Source of the DNA: Pseudomonas reactans
GTDB lineage: Bacteria; Pseudomonadota; Gammaproteobacteria; Pseudomonadales; Pseudomonadaceae
Direction of reading: 5' to 3'
Length of the DNA: 64,000 nt
Assembly (NCBI RefSeq): GCF_013385825.1
Contig: NZ_JACAPG010000008.1
Span: forward strand, 248,001 to 312,000
Under the pieces are notes generated by a model that was given only the letters and a program-made list of their open reading frames with translations, ran no database searches and had not been told where the DNA came from. A program made the position numbers and the translations under genes. How positions within the stretch are numbered: the stretch's first letter is position 1; every line of letters starts with the position of its first letter. Shown in pieces: positions 34,929 to 45,336 of this stretch.

Positions 34929-37127
34929 CTAGAGGCGTTGCCAGGGTTGTGTACCCTGTTGGCGGAAAATCGCATGAGGCCACACCAAGTAAAAGGAAGT
35001 GTCTATTAGTTTGATATGAACTTGATCGAACTTGGGTGATACGACGGATTCAAAACGAAACAGCTCTAGCCTATATCCGTTGTTATCTGAAGGGGCCGAC
35101 GAGTTTTCGTGTAGGTTTAACGCTCTGAGGTCATCGGCCGTCGCGACGTTGAAAGAATCGATAAACCAACTGGCAGCAGCGTTGCCCAAAGAGAGTTTGA
35201 CTCGCCGTAGAGCGTCGACACGACGTATATATTCCGGTGAGTCTATTTTACCTGTCAGCGCCAGGGAGAACTTACCGTCGAGTGCATTTTGCGTGTAATC
35301 GCCGTAGAGGTAAGCCTGATAAGTCCTGTGCGGCATGTTATCTGCCGTATAGCTTTTCGGCGCAGTTACGCCATCCCAAGGGACCCCGGAATCTTTACCG
35401 ATTTCCTGATCGAGCATGGGTTTGATGCTCGGACCTGCATCGCTGCCAGGTTCGTAAGCCTGCGCGGAATCCGGAGCGACGGCCGGCCAGAATGAACTCA
35501 AGGCAGCGCAGAGCTTGGCATCCTCAGGGAAAGGACTTCCCAGCCGGTACGCCGCCAAATGTTTTACGGCGCCCGATTCAATGGTGTGTTCCACGGCGCC
35601 GATGTCCCAGCCGGGCGCGAATACACCTGCAGCCGCATCGGTAAGGCACGAAGCGCGCCTCGCAGACGCGACCTGCGGCTTTGTCCCTGTAGTGGGGCCG
35701 GACAGGGAGTCAAGCTGCGCTACAACTGCGGTAATACTGATATCGGTACTGCTAAAGGCATCTGGAAAAGATTGGAGATTGGCGGGGTGACGAGAGTCGG
35801 ACAGGCATTCCGGTAATATCGGAAACACCGTTTTGCGCACATTCGCATCCATGCTTTCGAGCCATTCATTGAGGTGGCGTTGATTGCACAAAGGATAGAA
35901 ATCAGGGGCGCAGAGCAGTGAATACGCGGCTATACGCTGGGGGATGGTGGTGTCCAGCACTGCGCATCGAGCTTGAATCCATCCGTCGGCAGTGAAATCC
36001 AGGTAATGCTGGGCTTTGTAATCGCCCTTCATTAATTCATCAAGCATGCCTGGATGTTGATTGAGATCGGCGACCTTCCCCGCGTCATCGATCTTATGCC
36101 GAATATGCACGTATTCAGGGGCGTTGCCAGGCAAACTCAAGCTGGACACTAGAAGATCGGGTTTTTTGGGAACATTGAAGGTCAGCGGTTTGCCTTTGTA
36201 ATGCGCAGCTTTTATCAACTGTTCATGCGGCGTAGCAGCCATCAGTCCGGAGCCGAACACAGGTTCCGCAAGCCAGTCCGCGAGCCCTTCGGTGATGACA
36301 AAAGGCGGTTGGCTGATATCGGGTTCTGCCCAACCCGAATCCGCTCCCAGTTGCAGGTGTATACGGCGTAGCTTTTCGTTTTTGTGCTGTGCGTGCAGTT
36401 GAACGTCAAGCGTCAAGCCTGCAATGCACTCGTTGCCGTTGAACAGCTTGTGCAGCGGTACCCAAAAATCGCAGGTGGTGTCAGTGTCGCCGAAACGCAT
36501 CGGGCCGAATTGGGTTCTGTCCCCTTTGCGTTGGACTGCGATGTAGGCGCTGTACCGTGCAGGCAACACTCGAATAGCGTGATTGTCTCCTTCAACAAAG
36601 GGCAAGAAACCCCTGCTTTGAGCATCGTACAAGGGCGGCGCCGTGCCGACCCGAGATACACCCGTGCGCGAAAAACACAGATCGGCTTGTACCTTATGCA
36701 CGGTATCAGGCGCCGGGCGGTATTCAAGCGCGAATACCACGACGGCCAAGGGAGCCCCGCCCGCGCGCTTCTTGAGTTGCTCAAGGCTGGGGAGTTGGCT
36801 GCCGTATACATAGTTGATGACCACTTCCAGTTCTGCGGCCGTCGGATAGGCCTTGAGCGGATTGCCTTTGGCGTCGGTTGTGACGTTGGCGTGAGCCAGA
36901 GCATGGTAGAGCAGGCTTTGTGCCGGCTTGCCGGGTTCGATACCTTTCGTTCCGTTCAAAGCAAAGTCTTCAAAACCTGGAAGTGTCCGATCCGCACTCA
37001 CTGGTTTATGCAGTTCTTTCTCAAGGTTGGGCGCAAGAATATCAAGTCCATGGTGAAGCAATAAATTGTGCCAGCCGTTGGGGGCTAAACGTTTGCAGAT
37101 ACTATTAACTTGGTTGATTAAAGCCAT
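34929..37127 (-). CDS. 732-aa protein of unknown function, possibly LodA-like
   Basis: The protein has no signal peptide or membrane segment. N-terminal motifs are GFEDFALNG and GIEPGKPAQSLLYHALA (51-77). The C-terminal half has C494 followed by AGVFAPGWDIG (500-510), and C540 with SSFWPAVAPDS (544-554). These recall the Cys ... GGAFYPGIE and WWPAQRPD landmarks of LodA/GoxA oxidases that form cysteine tryptophylquinone, though the usual LodA N-terminus (IHPAIGIARVG) is absent. The next gene is a LodB-like flavoprotein. The pair lies in a lower-GC insert between the TraX gene and glyA. The function is inferred and uncertain. Confidence 0.7.
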   Translation of the reverse strand: MALINQVNSICKRLAPNGWHNLLLHHGLDILAPNLEKELHKPVSADRTLPGFEDFALNGTKGIEPGKPAQSLLYHALAHANVTTDAKGNPLKAYPTAAELEVVINYVYGSQLPSLEQLKKRAGGAPLAVVVFALEYRPAPDTVHKVQADLCFSRTGVSRVGTAPPLYDAQSRGFLPFVEGDNHAIRVLPARYSAYIAVQRKGDRTQFGPMRFGDTDTTCDFWVPLHKLFNGNECIAGLTLDVQLHAQHKNEKLRRIHLQLGADSGWAEPDISQPPFVITEGLADWLAEPVFGSGLMAATPHEQLIKAAHYKGKPLTFNVPKKPDLLVSSLSLPGNAPEYVHIRHKIDDAGKVADLNQHPGMLDELMKGDYKAQHYLDFTADGWIQARCAVLDTTIPQRIAAYSLLCAPDFYPLCNQRHLNEWLESMDANVRKTVFPILPECLSDSRHPANLQSFPDAFSSTDISITAVVAQLDSLSGPTTGTKPQVASARRASCLTDAAAGVFAPGWDIGAVEHTIESGAVKHLAAYRLGSPFPEDAKLCAALSSFWPAVAPDSAQAYEPGSDAGPSIKPMLDQEIGKDSGVPWDGVTAPKSYTADNMPHRTYQAYLYGDYTQNALDGKFSLALTGKIDSPEYIRRVDALRRVKLSLGNAAASWFIDSFNVATADDLRALNLHENSSAPSDNNGYRLELFRFESVVSPKFDQVHIKLIDTSFYLVWPHAIFRQQGTQPWQRL

Positions 37128-37539
37128 GTCTGCACTCCTGGGTGTGGTGACAGTCTCAAGCTGTTTTGCAAGTTTTAGATGGGTGTTGAGTCGAGAGGTA
37201 GTTGGCTCGGATGTTGTTATAAAAGCAAAAGTTACATTGTAAAAAGTTATTTGGTTTTGCAGTTTTAATGTTTGTTTTATATGCGTATTTTAAGTGTTTT
37301 GTAGGATGAGGCCTTCAGTCATTCGTACTAATTAAACTTCTGGCTGATGGGTTTCAGGTGTCGGCTGTTGCTTTTCCTCACCCGGAGAGACGGGCATTCA
37401 CCCCTCCCGCCGCGGTGCAATGTCGTAAACGCACCTTTGCGTGGCGTGCGTAGGCATTTGACCTGCTGACGCCAGCCCTACCATCGCATCAAAGGGCCCT
37501 GCACGGGCCTCAACAATACGAAAGGCTGGGAGAGACGCG
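37128..37539. other. AT-rich gap and glyA-sox leader with candidate GbdR site
   Basis: These 412 bp hold no gene. The left part (about 37190-37310) is unusually AT-rich and looks like the promoter end of the foreign pair. On the right, GTCG (37422-37425) and GGCG (37443-37446) are 21 bp apart with GCACC in the spacer, matching the dgc site with one mismatch. No glycine riboswitch pattern was found. Confidence 0.5.
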
Positions 37540-38793
<1,254 letters not shown>

Positions 38794-38816
38794 GCGCGGT
38801 TTTGGAGTTAATGACT

Positions 38817-40067
38817 ATGCAACGCTACTCGGGCTTCGGCCTCTTCAAGCACTCACTCAGCCACCACGAAAACTGGCAGAAAATGTGGCGCACGCCGACC
38901 CCTAAAAAGGTCTACGACGTGGTCATCGTCGGCGGCGGCGGGCATGGTCTGGCGACCGCCTACTACCTGGCCAAGGAGCACGGCATCACCAACGTGGCCG
39001 TGGTCGAGAAAGGCTGGCTGGGCGGCGGTAACACCGCGCGCAACACCACCATCGTGCGTTCCAACTACCTGTGGGATGAGTCGGCGCACCTGTACGAACA
39101 CGCGATGAAGCTGTGGGAAGGTCTGTCCCAGGACCTGAACTACAACGTGATGTTCTCCCAGCGTGGCGTCTACAACCTGTGTCACACCCTGCAAGACATC
39201 CGTGATTCCGAGCGTCGCGTCAGCGCCAACCGCCTCAATGGCGTGGACGGCGAACTGCTTAACGCCAAGCAGGTTGCCGACGAGATTCCGTACCTCGACT
39301 GCTCCAAGAACACCCGCTATCCGGTGCTCGGCGCCACCGTGCAACGTCGCGGCGGCGTGGCCCGTCACGATGCCGTGGCCTGGGGCTTTGCCCGCGCCGC
39401 CGACGCATTGGGCGTGGATTTGATCCAGCAGACCGAAGTGATCGGTTTCCGCAAGGAAAACGGCGTGTGCATCGGCGTGGAAACCAACAAGGGCTTCATC
39501 GGCGCCAAGCGCGTCGGTGTGGTCACCGCCGGTAACTCCGGGCACATGGCCTCGCTGGCTGGTTTCCGCCTGCCGATCGAATCCCACCCACTGCAAGCGT
39601 TGGTGTCGGAGCCGATCAAGCCGATTATCGACAGCGTGATCATGTCCAACGCCGTGCACGGCTACATCAGCCAGTCCGACAAGGGCGACCTGGTGATCGG
39701 CGCCGGTATCGACGGCTACAACGGCTACGGCCAGCGCGGCTCGTACCCGGTGATCGAACACACCATCCAGGCCATCGTCGAGATGTTCCCGGTGCTGTCG
39801 CGCGTGCGCATGAACCGCCAGTGGGGCGGCATCGTCGACACCACGCCGGACGCTTGCCCGATCATCTCCAAGACCCCCGTGCCGAACATGTTCTTCAACT
39901 GCGGTTGGGGCACCGGTGGCTTCAAGGCCACGCCGGGCTCAGGCAACGTGTTTGCCGCCAGCCTCGCCAAGGGTGAAATGCACCCGTTGGCCGCACCTTT
40001 TTCCATCGACCGTTTCCACAACGGTGCGTTGATCGACGAACACGGCGCTGCGGCCGTCGCCCACTAA
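38817..40067 (+). CDS. soxB: Sarcosine oxidase beta subunit
   Basis: The start [20 protein letters not shown] has GGAG 9 nt upstream and gives 416 aa; ATGs two and five codons earlier are less likely. The FAD motif is [17 protein letters not shown], and the [13 protein letters not shown] and [14 protein letters not shown] segments are typical for the beta chain of heterotetrameric sarcosine oxidase. It binds covalent FMN and FAD and catalyses sarcosine demethylation to glycine. It follows glyA by 23 bp. Confidence 0.95.
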   Translation: MQRYSGFGLFKHSLSHHENWQKMWRTPTPKKVYDVVIVGGGGHGLATAYYLAKEHGITNVAVVEKGWLGGGNTARNTTIVRSNYLWDESAHLYEHAMKLWEGLSQDLNYNVMFSQRGVYNLCHTLQDIRDSERRVSANRLNGVDGELLNAKQVADEIPYLDCSKNTRYPVLGATVQRRGGVARHDAVAWGFARAADALGVDLIQQTEVIGFRKENGVCIGVETNKGFIGAKRVGVVTAGNSGHMASLAGFRLPIESHPLQALVSEPIKPIIDSVIMSNAVHGYISQSDKGDLVIGAGIDGYNGYGQRGSYPVIEHTIQAIVEMFPVLSRVRMNRQWGGIVDTTPDACPIISKTPVPNMFFNCGWGTGGFKATPGSGNVFAASLAKGEMHPLAAPFSIDRFHNGALIDEHGAAAVAH

Positions 40068-40082
40068 CAGGAGAAATTCCCT

Positions 40083-40385
40083 ATGTTGCATATCTTCTGT
40101 CCTCACTGTGGCGAACTGCGCTCCGAAGAGGAATTCCACGCTTCCGGCCAAGCGCACATCCCGCGCCCGCTGGACCCGAATGCCTGCACCGATGAAGAGT
40201 GGGGCGACTACATGTTCTTCCGCGACAACCCCCGTGGCCTGCACCACGAACTGTGGATCCACGCCGCCGGTTGCCGCCAGTACTTCAACGCGACCCGCGA
40301 CACCCTGACCTACGAAATTCTTGAAACCTACAAGATCGGTGAGAAGCCACAATTCACCGCCAAGGCCTCTGGAGAGAAGGTATGA
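40083..40385 (+). CDS. soxD: Sarcosine oxidase delta subunit
   Basis: This 100-aa protein starts MLHIFCPHCGELRSEEEFH and has further His and Cys (HAAGCRQYF), the zinc-binding pattern of the delta subunit. It is a structural part of the SoxBDAG complex. AGGAG precedes it and it overlaps soxA by ATGA. Confidence 0.95.
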   Translation: MLHIFCPHCGELRSEEEFHASGQAHIPRPLDPNACTDEEWGDYMFFRDNPRGLHHELWIHAAGCRQYFNATRDTLTYEILETYKIGEKPQFTAKASGEKV

Positions 40386-43300
40386 GCCAGACCAATCGCC
40401 TGTCCAACGGTGGCCGGATCGACCGTAATAAAGTCCTGACGTTTACCTTCAACGGCCAGAGCTACAAGGGCTTTGAAGGCGACACGCTCGCCGCAGCCCT
40501 GCTGGCCAACGGCGTCGACATCATCGGCCGCAGCTTCAAGTACTCGCGCCCACGCGGCATCTTTGCTGCGGGCGCCGAAGAGCCGAACGCGGTGCTGCAG
40601 ATCGGTGCCACCGAAGCCACCCAGATTCCTAACGTGCGCGCCACGCAACAGGCGCTGTACCAAGGCCTGGTCGCCACCAGCACCAACGGCTGGCCGAACG
40701 TCAACACTGACGTGATGGGCATTCTTGGTAAGGTCGGTGGCAAGCTGATGCCGCCGGGTTTCTACTACAAAACCTTCATGTACCCGCAATCGTTCTGGAT
40801 GACCTACGAGAAGTACATCCGTAAGGCTGCGGGCCTTGGCCGCTCGCCGACCGAGAACGATCCGGACACCTACGACAACTTCAACCGTCACTGCGATGTG
40901 CTGATCGTCGGCGCAGGCCCTGCCGGTCTGGCGGCTGCACTGGCTGCAGCGCGCAGCGGTGCCCGCGTGATCATTGCCGATGAGCAGGAAGAGTTCGGCG
41001 GTTCGCTGCTGGACTCGCGCGAAAGCCTCGACGGCAAGTCGGCGGCTGAATGGGTCGCCAGTGTCATCGCAGAACTCAAAGCCCTGCCGGACGTGGTGCT
41101 GCTGCCCCGCGCCACCGTCAATGGTTACCACGACCATAACTTCCTGACCATCCACGAACGCCTCACCGATCACCTCGGTGACCGTGCGCCGATTGGTGTG
41201 GTGCGCCAGCGTATCCACCGTGTGCGCGCCAAGCGTGTGGTGCTGGCGACCGGTGCGTGCGAGCGTCCGCTGGTCTACGGCAACAACGACGTGCCGGGCA
41301 ACATGCTGGCCGGTGCGGTTTCTACTTACGTGCGCCGTTACGGCGTGGCGCCGGGCAAGAAACTGGTGCTGTCGACCAACAACGATCACGCCTACCGCGT
41401 TGCGCTGGACTGGCTCGACGCGGGTCTGCAAGTGGTGGCGGTGGCCGATGTGCGCCACAACCCACGCGGCGCACTGGTTGAAGAGGCCCGCGCCAAAGGT
41501 ATTCGTATCCTCACCGGCAGCGCCGTGATCGAGGCTCGTGGCAGCAAGCACGTCACTGCTGCCCGCGTGGCTGCAATTGATGTGAAAGCGCATAAAGTCA
41601 CCAGCCCTGGCGAGTGGCTGGACTGCGACCTGGTGGCCAGCTCCGGTGGCTACAGCCCAGTCGTACACTTGGCTTCGCACCTGGGCGGCAAGCCGACCTG
41701 GCGTGAAGATATCCTCGGTTTTGTACCGGGTGAAGCCCCGCAGAAACGCGTGTGCGTGGGTGGCATCAACGGCGTCTATGGCCTTGGCGATTCCCTGGCG
41801 GATGGTTTTGAAGGCGGCGTGCGCGCGGCCAGCGAAGCCGGTTTTGCGCCAGTGGAAGGCACCTTGCCGAAAGCCCTGAGCCGTCTGGAAGAGCCGACGC
41901 TGGCGATCTACCAAGTACCGCACGACAAGCCAACCGCACGGGCGCCGAAGCAATTCGTCGACCTGCAAAACGACGTGACCGCCGCCGCCATCGAACTGGC
42001 GACCCGCGAAGGGTTCGAGTCGGTCGAGCACGTCAAGCGCTACACCGCGCTGGGCTTCGGCACCGACCAAGGCAAGCTGGGCAACGTCAACGGCCTGGCC
42101 ATTGCCGCGCGCTCGCTGAACGTGACCATCCCGCAGATGGGCACCACCATGTTCCGTCCGAACTACACGCCGGTAACTTTCGGCGCGGTGGCGGGCCGTC
42201 ACTGTGGGCACATCTTCGAGCCGGTTCGCTACACCGCGCTGCAAGCCTGGCACGTGAAGAACGGCGCCGAGTTTGAAGACGTCGGCCAGTGGAAGCGCCC
42301 CTGGTATTTCCCGCGCAACGGTGAAGACCTGCACGCCGCGGTGAAACGCGAATGCCTGGCCGTGCGCGACAGCGTCGGCCTGCTGGATGCGTCGACCCTC
42401 GGCAAGATCGACATCCAGGGCCCGGACGCGCGCGAATTCCTCAACCGCATCTACTCCAACGCCTGGACCAAGCTCGACGTGGGCAAGGCGCGCTACGGCC
42501 TGATGTGCAAGGAAGACGGCATGGTCTTCGATGACGGCGTGACCGCCTGCATCGCCGACAACCACTTCCTGATGACCACCACCACCGGCGGCGCCGCTCG
42601 CGTACTGCAGTGGTTGGAAATCTACCAGCAGACCGAATGGCCAGACCTCAAGGTGTACTTCACCTCGGTCACCGACCACTGGGCGACCATGACCCTGTCC
42701 GGCCCCAACAGCCGCAAGCTGCTGGCGGAAGTCACCGACATCGACCTGGACAAGGACGGCTTCCCGTTCATGACCTGGAAGGAAGGTTTGGTCGGCGGCG
42801 TACCGGCCCGTGTGTTCCGGATCTCGTTTACCGGTGAGCTGTCGTACGAAGTCAACGTGCAAGCCGACTACGCCATGGGCGTACTGGAAAAAATCGTCGA
42901 CGCCGGCAAGAAGTACAACCTGACGCCGTACGGCACCGAAACCATGCACGTGCTGCGGGCCGAGAAGGGCTTCATCATCGTCGGCCAGGACACCGACGGC
43001 TCGATGACCCCGGACGACCTGAACATGGGCTGGTGCGTCGGCCGTACCAAACCGTTCTCGTGGATCGGCTGGCGTGGCATGAACCGGGAAGACTGCGTGC
43101 GCGAAGAGCGTAAGCAACTGGTGGGCTTGAAGCCGATCGATCCAAACGTGTGGCTGCCGGAAGGCGCGCAGTTGGTGTTCGATCCGAAGCAGTCGATCCC
43201 GATGAAGATGGTCGGTCACGTGACCTCCAGTTATGCCCACAACTCCCTCGGCTATTCGTTTGCCATGGGCGTGGTGAAGGGCGGCTTGAAGCGCATCGGC

Positions 43301-43399
43301 GAGCGGGTGTTCTCACCGCAGGCGGACGGCAGCGTGATCGAGGCGGAGATTGTGTCTTCGGTGTTCTTTGACCCGAAAGGCGATCGCCAGAACATCTGA
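40382..43399 (+). CDS. soxA: Sarcosine oxidase alpha subunit
   Basis: This 1005-aa protein has an N-terminal ferredoxin-like domain (GFEGDTLAAALLANG), an NAD-binding domain (VLIVGAGPAGLAAALAAAR) and a C-terminal GcvT-like folate domain (about residues 600-1000, with RAEKGFIIVGQDTDG). It transfers the methyl group of sarcosine to tetrahydrofolate. It is coupled to soxD by overlap; a REPIN follows before soxG. Confidence 0.95.
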   Translation: MSQTNRLSNGGRIDRNKVLTFTFNGQSYKGFEGDTLAAALLANGVDIIGRSFKYSRPRGIFAAGAEEPNAVLQIGATEATQIPNVRATQQALYQGLVATSTNGWPNVNTDVMGILGKVGGKLMPPGFYYKTFMYPQSFWMTYEKYIRKAAGLGRSPTENDPDTYDNFNRHCDVLIVGAGPAGLAAALAAARSGARVIIADEQEEFGGSLLDSRESLDGKSAAEWVASVIAELKALPDVVLLPRATVNGYHDHNFLTIHERLTDHLGDRAPIGVVRQRIHRVRAKRVVLATGACERPLVYGNNDVPGNMLAGAVSTYVRRYGVAPGKKLVLSTNNDHAYRVALDWLDAGLQVVAVADVRHNPRGALVEEARAKGIRILTGSAVIEARGSKHVTAARVAAIDVKAHKVTSPGEWLDCDLVASSGGYSPVVHLASHLGGKPTWREDILGFVPGEAPQKRVCVGGINGVYGLGDSLADGFEGGVRAASEAGFAPVEGTLPKALSRLEEPTLAIYQVPHDKPTARAPKQFVDLQNDVTAAAIELATREGFESVEHVKRYTALGFGTDQGKLGNVNGLAIAARSLNVTIPQMGTTMFRPNYTPVTFGAVAGRHCGHIFEPVRYTALQAWHVKNGAEFEDVGQWKRPWYFPRNGEDLHAAVKRECLAVRDSVGLLDASTLGKIDIQGPDAREFLNRIYSNAWTKLDVGKARYGLMCKEDGMVFDDGVTACIADNHFLMTTTTGGAARVLQWLEIYQQTEWPDLKVYFTSVTDHWATMTLSGPNSRKLLAEVTDIDLDKDGFPFMTWKEGLVGGVPARVFRISFTGELSYEVNVQADYAMGVLEKIVDAGKKYNLTPYGTETMHVLRAEKGFIIVGQDTDGSMTPDDLNMGWCVGRTKPFSWIGWRGMNREDCVREERKQLVGLKPIDPNVWLPEGAQLVFDPKQSIPMKMVGHVTSSYAHNSLGYSFAMGVVKGGLKRIGERVFSPQADGSVIEAEIVSSVFFDPKGDRQNI

Positions 43400-43410
43400 C
43401 ACCTCACCTT

Positions 43411-43492
43411 GTAGGAGCCGGCTTGCCGGCGATGGCGGCCGAGAAATCACCGCAAGGCTTGCTGGCCTCATCGCCGGCAAGCCGGCTCCTAC
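43411..43492. repeat. REPIN, GTAGGAGCCGGC type, inside the sox operon
   Basis: The inverted pair lies between soxA and soxG. Confidence 0.92.
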
Positions 43493-43532
43493 AGAGGGAG
43501 GGTTGTTAATCAGAATTCAGAACAGGTGCTTT

Positions 43533-44162
43533 ATGACAGCAGCCAATGTGTACCAACAACGCCCAACCACTGGGGCCAAGGCCGAGTCGTCGCTGCACCA
43601 TGCCGACCTCGCCAGCCTGGTCGGCAAAGGCCGCAAGAACGCAGGCGTGACCGTGCGTGAAAAGAAACTCCTCGGCCACCTGACCATTCGTGGCGATGGC
43701 CACGATGCAGCGTTCGCCGCCGGCGTGCACAAGGCCCTAGGCATCGAGTTGCCCGGCGCCCTGCAAGTGATCGTCAAGGGTGAAACCAGCCTGCAGTGGC
43801 TCGGCCCGGATGAGTGGTTGCTGATCGTGCCGAGCGGTGAAGAGTTCGCCGCCGAGCAAAACCTGCGTGCCGCCCTGGGTGAGTTGCATATCCAGGTCGT
43901 CAACGTCAGCGGCGGCCAGCAGATCCTCGAGCTCAGCGGCCCGAATGTGCGCGACGTGCTGATGAAGTCCACCAGCTACGATGTGCACCCCAACAACTTC
44001 CCGGTGGGCAAGGCGGTGGGCACGGTGTTCGCCAAGTCGCAACTGGTGATCCGCCACACGGCTGAAGACACTTGGGAACTGCTGATCCGTCGCAGCTTCT
44101 CGGATTACTGGTGGTTGTGGTTGCAGGATGCATCCGCCGAATTCGGCCTGAGCGTCCAATGA
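43533..44162 (+). CDS. soxG: Sarcosine oxidase gamma subunit
   Basis: The start MTAANVYQQRPTTGAKAE has AGGTG upstream and gives 209 aa. The sequence (LGPDEWLLIVPSGEE, TWELLIRRSFSDYWW) is typical of the gamma chain, a structural partner of the alpha subunit. It is separated from soxA by a REPIN and from purU by another. Confidence 0.94.
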   Translation: MTAANVYQQRPTTGAKAESSLHHADLASLVGKGRKNAGVTVREKKLLGHLTIRGDGHDAAFAAGVHKALGIELPGALQVIVKGETSLQWLGPDEWLLIVPSGEEFAAEQNLRAALGELHIQVVNVSGGQQILELSGPNVRDVLMKSTSYDVHPNNFPVGKAVGTVFAKSQLVIRHTAEDTWELLIRRSFSDYWWLWLQDASAEFGLSVQ

Positions 44163-44167
44163 CCCCT

Positions 44168-44265
44168 GTAGGAGCGAGCTTGCTCGCGAAGAACGTCAAC
44201 GATTACGCGAGCATCCTGGATGAGCGCGGTGTCTCTGGGTTTTTCGCGAGCAAGCTCGCTCCTAC
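44168..44265. repeat. REPIN, GTAGGAGCGAGC type
   Basis: The inverted pair fills the soxG-purU gap. Confidence 0.92.
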
Positions 44266-44297
44266 AGTCGATAGCGTTGTTTGAGGAGTTCTTCGCA

Positions 44298-45155
44298 ATG
44301 AGCCGCGCACCTGATACATGGATTTTGACCGCCGACTGCCCCAGCGTGCTCGGCACGGTGGACGCGGTCACCCGCTATCTGTTCGAACAAGGCTGCTACG
44401 TGACCGAGCACCACTCGTTCGATGACCGGCTTTCGGGCCGGTTCTTTATCCGCGTGGAGTTCCGCCAGCCCGACGGTTTTGACGAACAAGGTTTCCGCGA
44501 TGGCCTGGCCACGCGCGGGGAAGCGTTCGGCATGATCTTCGAGCTGACGGCGCCGAACTACCGACCAAAAGTGGTGATCATGGTCTCCAAGGCCGATCAC
44601 TGCCTGAACGATCTGCTGTATCGCCAGCGCATCGGCCAACTGTCGATGGACGTGGTCGCGGTGGTGTCCAACCACCCCGATTTGAAACCTTTGGCCGACT
44701 GGCACCAGATTCCCTACTACCATTTCCCCCTCGACCCCAACGACAAACCGTCCCAGGAGCGGCAGGTGTGGCAGGTGGTGGAAGACACCGGCGCGGAGTT
44801 GGTGATCCTTGCGCGCTACATGCAAGTGCTGTCGCCGGAGCTGTGTCGCAAGCTGGATGGCAAGGCCATCAACATTCACCACTCGTTGTTGCCGGGGTTC
44901 AAGGGCGCCAAGCCCTATCACCAGGCGTACAACAAGGGCGTGAAGTTAGTGGGGGCCACGGCGCATTACATCAACAACGATCTGGACGAAGGCCCGATCA
45001 TTGCCCAGGGCGTGGAGGTGGTGGATCACAGCCACTACCCCGAGGATTTGATTGCCAAGGGGCGGGATATTGAAGGACTGACATTGGCCCGGGCCGTTGG
45101 GTATCACATTGAGCGGCGGGTGTTTCTTAACGCCAATCGCACGGTGGTGCTCTGA
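44298..45155 (+). CDS. purU: Formyltetrahydrofolate deformylase
   Basis: The start MSRAPDTWILTADCPSVLG follows GAGGAG and gives 285 aa. It has an N-terminal ACT domain and a formyltransferase-like catalytic domain with NIHHSLLPGFKGAKPYHQAY and the Asp of DLDEGPIIAQ. It releases formate from 10-formyl-THF, removing excess C1 units from sarcosine demethylation. This is the purU2 position of the sox cluster. Confidence 0.95.
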   Translation: MSRAPDTWILTADCPSVLGTVDAVTRYLFEQGCYVTEHHSFDDRLSGRFFIRVEFRQPDGFDEQGFRDGLATRGEAFGMIFELTAPNYRPKVVIMVSKADHCLNDLLYRQRIGQLSMDVVAVVSNHPDLKPLADWHQIPYYHFPLDPNDKPSQERQVWQVVEDTGAELVILARYMQVLSPELCRKLDGKAINIHHSLLPGFKGAKPYHQAYNKGVKLVGATAHYINNDLDEGPIIAQGVEVVDHSHYPEDLIAKGRDIEGLTLARAVGYHIERRVFLNANRTVVL

Positions 45156-45161
45156 CGGGCG

Positions 45162-45230
45162 CCATCGCCGGCAAGCCGGCTCCTACAGTTTGGAATGCAT
45201 TCTCCTGTAGGAGCCGGCTTGCCGGCGATG
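45162..45230. repeat. REPIN, GTAGGAGCCGGC type, arms reversed
   Basis: CATCGCCGGCAAGCCGGCTCCTAC is followed by its inverted copy, starting 7 bp after the purU stop. Confidence 0.92.
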
Positions 45231-45336
45231 AGGCCATCAGCAACAACGCAAAAACAGCATCTGTACCCGAGCACTTAAACGCGCTGCCCACCCAACGGGC
45301 AACGCAGTTCCATAAAAACAACAGCGAGGTGAAAGC

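Noticed and set aside
37370..37440. GGAGAGAC ... CCGCCGCGGTGCAA looked like part of a glycine riboswitch before glyA
   Set aside because: The conserved aptamer core and second aptamer are absent and no fold with the right junction can be drawn, so only a chance likeness is seen.
40328..43240. 970-codon minus-strand reading over soxA
   Set aside because: Antisense shadow of soxA; no ribosome site, no domains.
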